This document shows, piece by piece, positions 1 to 5,802 of a DNA stretch of 6,357 nucleotides; within the stretch, counting starts at the first letter, position 1, and each line of letters begins with the position of its first letter. The DNA is taken from assembly GCA_021798855.1 (NCBI GenBank), contig JAJZBP010000122.1, forward strand, positions 1 through 6,357, in the 5' to 3' direction. The position numbers and the translations under genes are program-made. The DNA comes from Bacillota bacterium (GTDB taxonomy: Bacteria; Bacillota; Sulfobacillia; JAJZIM01; JAJZBP01). The notes below the pieces were generated by a model. It had not been told where the DNA came from, made no database searches, and worked only from the letters and a program-made list of their open reading frames with translations.

Positions 1-110
1 GGTGACCGCTCACGGCAGGACTCCAGCATCACGGCGGGTACTTTTGGCCAGCGGTTGGCTTGAGGGTTAGGCCCGCCGGCGGAGAGCGAACAATAAGCGA
101 AAAACCTTGA

Positions 111-127
111 TGTCTAGAAATGTCTAG
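111..127 (+). repeat. TGTCTAG direct repeat with 10-bp period upstream of the SNF2 gene
   Basis: TGTCTAGAAATGTCTAG contains two copies of TGTCTAG whose starts are exactly 10 bp apart, about one helical turn, some 57 bp before the start codon. Such spacing suits a protein binding site on one face of the DNA, so an operator is possible. I could not find a convincing -35/-10 pair around it, so the regulatory role is inference. Confidence 0.35.
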
Positions 128-166
128 TTTTTTCGGAGCGGAAAAATACCTCCAGCGACAGCCGAT

Positions 167-173
167 AAGGAGG
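167..173 (+). promoter_or_regulatory. Ribosome binding site deciding a TTG start
   Basis: AAGGAGG, an almost full anti-Shine-Dalgarno match, sits 10 nt before the TTG at 184. It justifies the TTG start of the SNF2 gene; the next in-frame methionine lies deep inside the protein. Confidence 0.9.
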
Positions 174-183
174 CTGCTCATAC

Positions 184-3100
184 TTGGACCTTTCCGAATC
201 ACTTCTGAAACAAATCGTTTCCCCGCGCGTTTTCGAAAGGGGTCTTCGCTACTTCAACAAGGGATACGTGCTCGAGTGCGCATACGACAAAAAAGAAAGT
301 GTTTGGTTCGGCTTGGTGGCCGGTAGCGATGACCAAGCCTACGAAGTTGCCCTGGACGTCGGCAGCGAACATTTTCGGGCCGAATGCGACTGCCCCCACG
401 GCGACTATTGCAAACACATCGTGGCCTTGGGTTTACACATCATCCGAAGAAAGCAAGCCAAGCCACCTTCCCGCGAGGCCACCCGCCGCCCCCAGGAACC
501 GCCGCCGTCCACCGTCCCGGAATGGGAAAAGCGGCTGGAAACCGCCCTGGCCGCCGCGGGCCGGCCGGAACTGGAACCGCCGCCCGAAGTGGGCAAACGT
601 TATCCCGTGTACAGACTGTACCTGAACTCCACCTCCGGGATCAGCATCTGTTTGCAGGAAGCCCGCTTCGGGGTCAGGGGCCTGGGCAGTGAGCGCCCTC
701 TTTTCCTGGATTATTACGATTACGAAGCCAGGTTGCCCAACGGAACCAGCCCCCGCCAGCACCGGCTGATTGCCCTGATCAAGTCTTTCCCCCACGAACA
801 TACCGGCCTGTATACCGTTTCCCCCGACAGTTTCGACGTGGTCTTGGGTCTCCTTAAAGGCTACCCCTTCGCCTTCGTGGAGAACACCCAGCAAGCCGTC
901 CGCGTCCTGCCCCAAGCCTTCCGAGGCGAGGTCATGATGAAGGAGGGGGAAAAGGGCCTGGAACTCCAAGCCGTCTACCGGGAATACGGGGGGGCACCCT
1001 GCCCCTTTTCCGCCGGTCTCGCCCTCGGGCAGCGCCTGTGGCTGGTTCGCCGTGAGCCGGAAAGCTGCTCCTTTTACCCGGTCAACTCCGAAGACGACCC
1101 GCATTTCCTGTTCGAGTTGAGTCGCCATACCCTGACCATCCCGGCGGGCGACGTGGGCCGCTTCCTGACCGCCCACCTGCCGCGCCTGGCCGCCAAAACC
1201 GCCGCTTCCCTGCCCTCCGGCCTGGCCCAACGGATCGTCTCCCCCCGGCCGCGCCCGGTCCTGACCCTGGAGGAGGAGAACGGCGACCTGACCATGACCC
1301 TGGCCTTCGCCTATGGCGACGGGCCGGCTCAGCACCTGACCGCCACCACGGGTTCGTCGGAGGAACTGCTGGAGGTTCCCTGGGAAGACGGCGTCCGCTA
1401 CCTGCGCCGCGACCCCGCCACCGAGGCCGCCCACCACGCCCGGTTGCAGGATCTCGGCCTGCAAAGCGACCCAGCGGACGGTCGTTACCGCCTGAAGGGG
1501 GACGCCGCCCTGGATTTTCTCATGCAGGGCCTACCGGCCCTGCAGACACCCGGGGAAGGCTCCTTCGAAATCTACGGCGTGGAACAACTGAGCGGCCACC
1601 GCCTGGTCCGCCGGCCTCCCAAGGCGGCCGTCTCCCTTACCTCCGGTCTGGACTGGTTCGACCTGGAACTCTCCGCCGAATACGAAGACGCGGAAACGGC
1701 GGCGGGAACCGACGAAATCCTGACCGCCCTGGCCAGCGGGCGCCGCTACCTGCGTCTCGGCAACGGAAGCTGGGGGAAGCTCCCGGAGACTTTCCTGGCC
1801 CAAAAGGGCGTCTTGGAAGAGATCAAGGAAGCCCAGGCCCAGACCGCCGCCGGCGGGCGCGGAAAACGGCCCGCCGGGAAAGGCCTGCGCCTCTCCCGCC
1901 CCAACGCCTCCCTGGCCGCCGCCCTCCTGGACGGCGCGCAGGTGCAAAAGGCCGACGCCTCCTGGTCGGACTTCCGCCGCTCCCTGGAGAGCTTCGCCGG
2001 GATCCGCCCCGCCGTCTTACCCGCCTCCTTCCGGGGCGAGTTACGCCCCTACCAAAAGCAGGGCTTCGACTGGCTTTCCTTCCTGCGCGACTTCCGCCTG
2101 GGGGGAGTGCTGGCCGACGAGATGGGCTTGGGAAAGACCATCCAGACCCTGGCTCTCCTTTTAGCCGAAAAGGACAACGGGACTGCCGGTACCCCCAGCC
2201 TCCTGATCGTGCCCAAATCGGTGGTCTTCAACTGGCTGGAGGAGGCCCGCCGTTTCGCCCCCTCGCTAAGGGTGCTGGCCCTGACCGGACCGGGGCGGGA
2301 GGCCCTCTTTGCCCGGTTGGACGATTATGACCTGATCGTGACCACTTACGCGACGGCCATGAGGGACGCCGAAAGCCTGGCAAACCGCTCGTTTCGCTAT
2401 CTCATCCTGGACGAAGCCCAAAGTATCAAAAACCCGTCCGCCAGGACGGCTCAAACAATCAAGGAGATCCCGGCCCAAGTACGCCTGGCTTTAACCGGGA
2501 CACCGCTGGAGAACAACCTCACCGAGCTTTGGTCCATTTTCGATTTCCTCATGCCCGGTTTTTTGGGGAGCCTGCCGCGGTTCGTGACCCGGTACGCGCG
2601 CCCGGCGCAGGAGGGGGACCGGGAGGCTGCGGCGAGGCTGCGAAGGCGGGTGGCGCCTTTCATTTTGCGGCGCCTGAAGGCCGACGTGCTGGCGGACCTG
2701 CCGCCCAAGACGGAACTGGTGCGCTGGTGCGAGCTGCCGCCGGCCCAGCGCAAGCTTTACCGGCAGGTGCTGGCCACGGCGCGAACCAAGGTGATGGACG
2801 AGGTGCAGGAGAAGGGCCTGGAGCGCAGCCGGATCGCCATCCTGGACGCGCTGCTGAAACTGCGGCAGGTGGCCTGCCACCCCCAGTTGCTCAAGCTCCC
2901 CGGCAACCGGGTGACCACCGCCGCCAAGCTGGACCTGTTCCGGGAAGTGGTCGGCGAGTTGCTGGAGGAGGGGCACCGGGCGTTGGTCTTCAGCCAATTC
3001 GTGGAGATGCTGACCCTGCTGCGGCGGGATTTGGACCGAATGGGCGTCCCCTACGAGTACCTGGACGGGCGGACCCGGGACCGGCAGGCCCGCGTGGACC

Positions 3101-3432
3101 GCTTCAACCGCCAACCCGACATCCCCCTTTTCCTGATCAGCCTGAAGGCCGGCGGCACCGGCCTCAACCTTACCGGCGCCTCCTACGTGATCCACTACGA
3201 CCCCTGGTGGAACCCGGCGGTGGAAGCCCAGGCCACCGGGCGCGCCCACCGGATCGGCCAGACCAAGGAGGTCTTCAGCGTCAAGCTGCTCGCCCGCGGC
3301 ACCGTGGAAGAAAAGATCCTGGAACTGCAGGAGCGCAAGCGCCGCCTGGCGGAGGACATCCTGGGCGGGGACGGCGGCCGGACCCTGGACCTGACCAGGG
3401 ACGACCTGGAGGAACTGTTCCGTTTGGGATAA
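184..3432 (+). CDS. SWIM zinc-finger SNF2-family ATPase (DEAD/DEAH-like helicase superfamily 2)
   Basis: This 1082-aa protein is a complete bacterial SWI2/SNF2 ATPase, predicted to translocate on double-stranded DNA in the cytoplasm using ATP. The N-terminus has a SWIM zinc finger of the CxC...CxH type (C68, C70, C76, H78). A long middle region (about 140-600) has no motif I can name and probably corresponds to the bacterial SNF2-associated region. The ATPase core follows: Q-like LRPYQKQGF from 620, Walker A DEMGLGKT (645-652), motif Ia LIVPKS near 674-679, DEAQ (743-746), LTGTPLEN (770-777), VFSQF (935-939), LKAGGTGLNL (987-996) and motif VI QATGRAHRIGQ (1016-1026) with candidate arginine fingers R1020 and R1023. 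All catalytic motifs look intact. The start is TTG because AAGGAGG lies 10 nt upstream and no in-frame ATG occurs nearby. Genes of this class are often solitary and of unknown role; none of the partner genes of SNF2-containing defence systems is adjacent. Family assignment is very secure, cellular role is not. Confidence 0.97.
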   Translation: MDLSESLLKQIVSPRVFERGLRYFNKGYVLECAYDKKESVWFGLVAGSDDQAYEVALDVGSEHFRAECDCPHGDYCKHIVALGLHIIRRKQAKPPSREATRRPQEPPPSTVPEWEKRLETALAAAGRPELEPPPEVGKRYPVYRLYLNSTSGISICLQEARFGVRGLGSERPLFLDYYDYEARLPNGTSPRQHRLIALIKSFPHEHTGLYTVSPDSFDVVLGLLKGYPFAFVENTQQAVRVLPQAFRGEVMMKEGEKGLELQAVYREYGGAPCPFSAGLALGQRLWLVRREPESCSFYPVNSEDDPHFLFELSRHTLTIPAGDVGRFLTAHLPRLAAKTAASLPSGLAQRIVSPRPRPVLTLEEENGDLTMTLAFAYGDGPAQHLTATTGSSEELLEVPWEDGVRYLRRDPATEAAHHARLQDLGLQSDPADGRYRLKGDAALDFLMQGLPALQTPGEGSFEIYGVEQLSGHRLVRRPPKAAVSLTSGLDWFDLELSAEYEDAETAAGTDEILTALASGRRYLRLGNGSWGKLPETFLAQKGVLEEIKEAQAQTAAGGRGKRPAGKGLRLSRPNASLAAALLDGAQVQKADASWSDFRRSLESFAGIRPAVLPASFRGELRPYQKQGFDWLSFLRDFRLGGVLADEMGLGKTIQTLALLLAEKDNGTAGTPSLLIVPKSVVFNWLEEARRFAPSLRVLALTGPGREALFARLDDYDLIVTTYATAMRDAESLANRSFRYLILDEAQSIKNPSARTAQTIKEIPAQVRLALTGTPLENNLTELWSIFDFLMPGFLGSLPRFVTRYARPAQEGDREAAARLRRRVAPFILRRLKADVLADLPPKTELVRWCELPPAQRKLYRQVLATARTKVMDEVQEKGLERSRIAILDALLKLRQVACHPQLLKLPGNRVTTAAKLDLFREVVGELLEEGHRALVFSQFVEMLTLLRRDLDRMGVPYEYLDGRTRDRQARVDRFNRQPDIPLFLISLKAGGTGLNLTGASYVIHYDPWWNPAVEAQATGRAHRIGQTKEVFSVKLLARGTVEEKILELQERKRRLAEDILGGDGGRTLDLTRDDLEELFRLG

Positions 3433-3565
3433 GCGGGCCGGGATGGGCGGGGGTGGACCGGCGTGGGTAAACAGGCAGAGCGGGAAGACAGAGATGGTCC
3501 GGCGGGGCTGAGCGGGCACCGGGACCACCCGGCGGACTGATGCCCCCGCCCAACCGCCGAGGACG

Positions 3566-3595
3566 AAAAAACCGCCTTCGCTTACAAAAGGCGGT
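3566..3595 (-). terminator. Intrinsic terminator of the vapBC operon
   Basis: On the minus strand an 8-bp perfect stem ACCGCCTT/AAGGCGGT (3588-3595 and 3571-3578) with a 9-nt loop is followed by a run of T (A5 on the plus strand, 3566-3570). It begins about 32 nt after the vapC stop codon, the normal place for a Rho-independent terminator. In the plus direction the stem is not followed by a T run, so it should not act efficiently on the convergent SNF2 transcript. Confidence 0.8.
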
Positions 3596-3626
3596 CATTG
3601 GCCCGACAATTTTAATGTCCGATCCT

Positions 3627-4028
3627 TTATCCATCGAGTCCGTCGGCGAAACCATATTGGCGAAAATGGGCATCGAAACTGAGGACTCGCCGGCAACCGA
3701 GCCGATTGAGTACGGCAAAGGAGCAAGCATCCACATAGGAAACACTCTTGTCTTTATAGCGTTTAAGGATCTCCCGCGCGGCTACCTCGTCTTCCGCCCC
3801 GACCCGTTCAACCGGCCAAATGCTTTTCTCCAGCCAACTGAAAGCCACGTCCATCCCCAATCTGCTCAGGATTAAGGCATAGACTTCGGCGACAACAAAA
3901 TTGGTCAAGAAAGGTTCCCAACGTTTCTCCGCCAGCGTCCGCAGGGAGGCAACCGCTTGGGTAAAATTATTGTCGCTTCTGTCCAAGAGGGCGTATATAA
4001 AACTGGTATCCGCTAAGATTCTTTCCAT
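3627..4028 (-). CDS. vapC: VapC-type PIN-domain toxin ribonuclease
   Basis: This 133-aa protein has the full PIN-domain pattern. It is predicted to be a Mg2+-dependent endoribonuclease, the toxin of a type II toxin-antitoxin pair; known VapC toxins cut tRNA or rRNA. Four conserved acidic residues are visible: D7 in LADTSFIYALLD, E48 in NFVVAEVYAL, D100 in YVDACSFAV and D119 in SFDAHFRQYGF. Length is typical of the family and no active-site residue is missing. The ATG overlaps the last 16 bases of the upstream antitoxin gene in another frame, which points to translational coupling; only a weak purine-rich site (GTGAGCGG) precedes it. A terminator follows the stop. The RNA target cannot be told from sequence. 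Confidence 0.93.
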   Translation of the reverse strand: MERILADTSFIYALLDRSDNNFTQAVASLRTLAEKRWEPFLTNFVVAEVYALILSRLGMDVAFSWLEKSIWPVERVGAEDEVAAREILKRYKDKSVSYVDACSFAVLNRLGCRRVLSFDAHFRQYGFADGLDG

Positions 4029-4288
4029 CCGCTCACTTCACCGTCCGCCAAGTAGTCATCGTGCCGTTCCGAGACGTCCGAGAGGCCCGACGAACCCATC
4101 CCCATCAACTCCCATACAGGATCGGCCGCCGATAAAGGATGGGTTCGTTCCACTTTGCGCAAGACGATTTCCTCCCCGTGCAGTGTCGCTTCCAAATAAT
4201 CCTGTTCGCCCACGGATAACCGGCGGCGGTACTCCACGGGAATGGTGACTTGCCCCTTGGTGGTTACTTTGATCAGACTTCTCGACAT
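4013..4288 (-). CDS. vapB: AbrB/MazE-type antitoxin paired with VapC (VapB)
   Basis: The protein is 91 aa from the preferred start. Residues 1-45 form a SpoVT/AbrB-type swapped-hairpin DNA-binding domain (MSRSLIKVTTKGQVTIP, then YRRRLSVGEQDYLEA and EEIVLRKV). The polar C-terminal tail, ending SERHDDYLADGEVSGWKES, resembles the toxin-binding tails of VapB proteins. It should neutralise the adjacent VapC and repress their shared promoter. The start at 4288 is chosen because GGAGG lies 8 nt upstream and the AbrB domain begins right there. Two further in-frame ATGs, at 4306 and 4321, each have their own GGAGG 5 nt upstream, so versions with 6 or 11 extra residues (102 aa in all) are possible. The gene overlaps vapC by 16 bp. 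Confidence 0.9.
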   Translation of the reverse strand: MSRSLIKVTTKGQVTIPVEYRRRLSVGEQDYLEATLHGEEIVLRKVERTHPLSAADPVWELMGMGSSGLSDVSERHDDYLADGEVSGWKES

Positions 4289-4296
4289 CTTCCTTG

Positions 4297-4338
4297 CCTC
4301 CTTCATCCTTACCTCCTTCATCCTTACCTCCTTCCTTA
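4297..4338 (-). repeat. Tandem 15-bp repeat duplicating RBS and start codon of vapB
   Basis: On the minus strand the unit TAAGGATGAAGGAGG occurs twice in tandem (4326-4312 and 4311-4297). It is preceded by a third copy shortened by 3 bp, TAAGGAAGGAGG (4338-4327). Each unit carries a GGAGG. The two full units also carry an ATG placed 5 nt after the previous GGAGG. Because 15 is a multiple of three, all ATGs are in frame with vapB, giving three possible starts (4321, 4306, 4288). Copy-number change by slippage would alter N-terminal length and RBS number without breaking the frame. Confidence 0.85.
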
Positions 4339-4342
4339 AAGT

Positions 4343-4371
4343 ATTATATTCTTACCATTGGTAAGAAACAA
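4343..4371 (-). promoter_or_regulatory. Promoter of vapBC
   Basis: On the minus strand a perfect TATAAT (4348-4343) lies 17 bp downstream of TTGTTT (4371-4366), a half-matching -35 box. Predicted transcription starts near 4336. That leaves only about 15 nt before the furthest-upstream ATG, and those nucleotides already contain a GGAGG. Confidence 0.7.
4349..4367. promoter_or_regulatory. Palindromic operator in the vapBC promoter
   Basis: TTCTTACCATTGGTAAGAA is a perfect inverted repeat with 8-bp arms and a 3-bp centre. It spans the spacer between the -35 and -10 boxes almost exactly. AbrB-type antitoxins bind such palindromes in their own promoters, so this is the likely VapB or VapBC autorepression site. 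The palindrome and its placement are seen; the binding protein is inferred. Confidence 0.75.
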
Positions 4372-4561
4372 GTGTTTTAAAATGTCTTGACCAAGCGGTT
4401 CACCTCAGACCGTCTTCGCCCACGTCCGCCTCCACCCGTGCATTGGTCTCCCCGTGGGAAAGGCCGGTCTGCACCCCATCTTGTGGCTCTTTCCTCTGCG
4501 GACGCCAAAGACCTCAACGCCCTGCTCCAACTCCGGCCGGCGGTTTTCATCCCGCAACAAG

Positions 4562-4585
4562 CCGGTGCCGCTTCCCGGCCACCGG
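4562..4585 (-). other. Hairpin just after the Uma2 stop codon
   Basis: CCGGTG and CACCGG form a 6-bp perfect inverted repeat 2 nt past the Uma2 stop, with two more possible G-C pairs inside. It is not followed by a proper T run (CTTGTTG), so it is at best a weak terminator or 3'-end stabiliser. The rest of 4372-4561 shows no gene I can support. Confidence 0.3.
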
Positions 4586-4587
4586 AA

Positions 4588-5407
4588 CTAATCCTTCTCC
4601 TCGCCCCAAATTTCCCCCAGGCTGATTTCCAACCCGTCGAACCCCCCGGGGGCAAAAACGGTATCCCCCTCGTAGCGTCCAACCACCTGATATTTGCCCC
4701 CGGCCACGCCGGCATCCAACCGAAAAGCGGTCAAACCCCGTTTCTCCGGGTCCACCACCCAGTGGTTGGGCACCCCGCTCGACTCGTAAGCGCACCTTTT
4801 GTCCACCCAGTCCTGCCGGGGGGTATGCACGGACAGGATCTCAACCACCAAGTCCGGCGCCCCCTGAATATTCCGCTCGGTAATGATGGACAACCGTTTT
4901 TGGGAAACAAAGATCAGGTCCGGTTCGAGGTAATGTTGTTTGGGCGGCAGGAAGGAAAGGATCACGTCGAAGGGGGCGTGATATACCTGATGCCACTGCA
5001 TAAACCCGTAAGCTCGTTAGGCTGATACTATATACAGGAATCCAACAGTGCGTTGGTAACTATATATAGTTGATTTTCGGTGGAGCCTTTGGCGAATCGG
5101 ACTTTTCGCAGTGGAATCATACCTGCCCTTTCTTGCCGTCCATGGCCCAGTTCATCAGTTTCCAGTGCAGCAGGGACGAGGTCCATTGTTGCTTTTCCCC
5201 CGGCGACGGACTCAGGTGAAGCTCCCCCCCGATCACTTCGTACCGGTTCCCATCGCCCACGGGTAAAGCATAGTACAGGTCCAACGTCCACGCCCCGTCC
5301 GGGACATTCCACGGCCAGGGAACCCCGTCCCGCCCGCCGGCTTCCACCGCGAACCTCTCCGTTGCCTCCGCCGTTTCCCGCAGTTCCCGGTCCATTTCCG
5401 CCGCCAT
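4588..5407 (-). pseudogene. Uma2 (DUF820) family endonuclease-fold protein, split by an insertion
   Basis: Two fragments make one Uma2-family gene. The upstream part (5407-5117, 96 codons) carries the N-terminal signature, ALPVGDGNRYEVIGGELHLS, and stops right after GKKGQV. The downstream part (from about 4988 to 4588) resumes at QVYHAPFDVIL and carries the core: LEPDLIFVS, GAPDLVVEILS, DWVDKRCAYESSGV, HWVVDPEKRG. These match the PD-(D/E)xK nuclease-like fold of the family, whose function is largely unknown. Removing the insertion at 4989-5118 and one copy of ATACCTG joins the halves in frame (GKKGQVYHAPFDV), giving about 227 aa, or 223 if translation starts at the ATG at 5395. The latter has AGGGAG 12 nt upstream, whereas the ATG at 5407 touches AGGGAG with no spacing. 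The downstream fragment has an ATG at 5001, inside the insertion, but no convincing RBS. Both halves are otherwise undamaged, so the disruption looks recent. Confidence 0.9.
4989..5118. mobile_element. MITE-like non-autonomous insertion element (129-130 bp)
   Basis: The segment splits the Uma2 gene and is flanked by direct repeats ATACCTG (4983-4989 and 5119-5125). Counting the shared G, its ends read GATGCCACTGC from the left and GATTCCACTGC from the right on the opposite strand. That is 10 of 11 matching, with weaker similarity (AAA, then C) further in. The target duplication is therefore 6 or 7 bp depending on who owns that G. Inside are a 14-bp perfect palindrome AACTATATATAGTT (5058-5071) and a small hairpin CCAAC/GTTGG (5042-5046 and 5052-5056). 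There is no transposase, so it would need to be moved in trans by an IS sharing its termini. It is much more AT-rich than the host gene and puts stops in the interrupted frame. Confidence 0.85.
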
Positions 5408-5458
5408 CTCCCTTCGCCGCCCGCCGTATCCCGCTAAATCCCGGCAAATATCATCCTC

Positions 5459-5467
5459 ATTTTACCA
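5459..5467 (-). promoter_or_regulatory. Possible extended -10 promoter of the Uma2 gene
   Basis: On the minus strand TGGTAAAAT is an extended -10 type sequence (TGn plus TAAAAT) about 52 bp before the 5407 start. A TTGACC (5493-5488) lies upstream, but at 23 bp it is too far for a standard -35, so the call rests on the extended -10 alone. Confidence 0.35.
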
Positions 5468-5561
5468 CACCGCTGGAAGGGGGAATGGGTCAAGAGCAAA
5501 ATTAAAGGGACAACCAAGGGATAAGCGAATTGTTTTTTCGGCATGCTCTTTCCCTCATGAT

Positions 5562-5607
5562 CCGCCGGAGAAGCCAAAAAATTTCCGCCGGCGGCCTTTA
5601 AATTTTT
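5562..5607 (+). terminator. Possible hairpin plus T-rich tail in the intergenic gap
   Basis: CCGCCGG (5562-5568) can pair with CCGGCGG (5588-5594) across a 19-nt loop. It is followed by CCTTTAAATTTTT. An alternative symmetric pairing, AAAAATTT (5577-5584) with AAATTTTT (5600-5607), overlaps it. This may be a terminator or attenuator early in the leader of the gene at 5803, but the large loop and interrupted T run make it weak. Confidence 0.3.
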
Positions 5608-5611
5608 CAGT

Positions 5612-5719
5612 CTCAGCCAAAAAGTTCACTTAAACTTCAGCCCATTTTCGCCAATATCCGCTTTTTCTGTGCTGAATCGCACTGACGGCCACGCAAGCGC
5701 CAGGTACATTTTGGCTGAG
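5612..5719. repeat. 108-bp segment closed by an 11-bp perfect inverted repeat
   Basis: CTCAGCCAAAA (5612-5622) is the exact reverse complement of TTTTGGCTGAG (5709-5719). The 86 bp between can fold into smaller hairpins, AAGTT/AACTT (5622-5626 and 5633-5637, the first base shared with the outer arm) and GTGC/GCAC (5669-5672 and 5679-5682). The octamer GCGGCCTT occurs on both sides (5591-5598 and 5720-5727). It is either a structured RNA leader of the following gene or a small repeat element; the sequence alone does not decide. Confidence 0.5.
5640..5657 (+). repeat. 18-bp sequence shared with the vapC 3' end
   Basis: GCCCATTTTCGCCAATAT here is identical to the minus-strand sequence at 3671-3654, which codes for AHFRQY near the C-terminus of VapC. 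Similarity does not extend clearly on either side. It may be a remnant of another vapC-like gene or a dispersed repeat, or chance. Confidence 0.5.
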
Positions 5720-5724
5720 GCGGC

Positions 5725-5783
5725 CTTGTCTTGCCTTGCCTTGCCGCGGCTCCCTTCGCGGAGCAAGCCGCTTGTCTTGCCTT
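5725..5783 (+). repeat. CTTGY pentamer repeats flanking a hairpin before the MetE-like gene
   Basis: Four tandem pentamers CTTGT-CTTGC-CTTGC-CTTGC (5725-5744) precede a hairpin and two more, CTTGT-CTTGC (5771-5780), follow it. The 13-mer CTTGTCTTGCCTT is thus present at 5725-5737 and 5771-5783. The hairpin has two mutually exclusive pairings: GCGGCT (5746-5751) with AGCCGC (5766-5771), or GCTCC (5749-5753) with GGAGC (5760-5764). A run of six T (5782-5787) follows the second repeat, directly before the RBS, so an attenuator-like switch is conceivable. Confidence 0.5.
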
Positions 5784-5791
5784 TTTTATAC

Positions 5792-5796
5792 GGAGG
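5792..5796 (+). promoter_or_regulatory. Ribosome binding site of the MetE-like gene
   Basis: GGAGG sits 6 nt before the ATG at 5803 and fixes the start. The TTATA just upstream of it is too close to the RBS to be a useful -10 box. Confidence 0.85.
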
Positions 5797-5802
5797 TGCA
5801 TC

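Larger units (their letters stand above)
5408..5802. other. Non-coding gap between divergent Uma2 and MetE-like genes
   Basis: About 395 bp lie between the two divergent genes. Short open frames cross it, but none has an RBS together with recognisable protein sequence. It carries the inverted repeats, pentamer repeats and hairpins listed separately. I found no T-box, SAM-I or cobalamin riboswitch core motif by eye. The side nearest 5408-5510 probably holds the Uma2 promoter, and the rest probably the promoter and leader of the MetE-like gene. Confidence 0.6.

Noticed and set aside
1..63. Open frame running in from the window edge (GDRSRQDSSITAGTFGQRLA, stop at 61-63), faintly like the end of a tyrosine recombinase
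   Set aside because: Only 20 residues, with no catalytic Tyr context and the other frames nearly as open; not enough to call a gene.
73..82. Palindrome CCGCCGGCGG, also present at 5585-5594
   Set aside because: A GC-only decamer is expected to recur in GC-rich DNA; no loop for a hairpin and no shared context.
433..1464. 343-codon minus-strand open frame opposite the SNF2 gene, with similar ones at 2491-3528 (-) and 2529-3470 (+)
   Set aside because: Low-complexity, Gly/Pro/Ala/Arg-rich translations typical of GC-rich shadows of a real gene; no domains.
3495..3527. TGGTCC/GGACCA inverted repeat after the SNF2 gene as a terminator
   Set aside because: Long unpaired loop and no following T run; not an intrinsic terminator.
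3540..3875. Plus-strand open frame opposite vapC
   Set aside because: Antisense to a clear PIN-domain gene, crosses the terminator, and shows no family resemblance.
4387..5025. 212-codon plus-strand open frame
   Set aside because: Shadow of the Uma2 coding sequence on the other strand; it runs into the insertion element and has no domain.
184..5407. A known SNF2-containing anti-phage system such as DISARM
   Set aside because: No methyltransferase, DUF1998 or phospholipase-D partner genes are present in the window.
5725..5780. CRISPR-like array
   Set aside because: Units are only 5 bp with no spacers; simple tandem repeats.
5408..5802. Known riboswitch (SAM-I, T-box, cobalamin) before the MetE-like gene
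   Set aside because: The characteristic core motifs of these classes were looked for by eye and not found.
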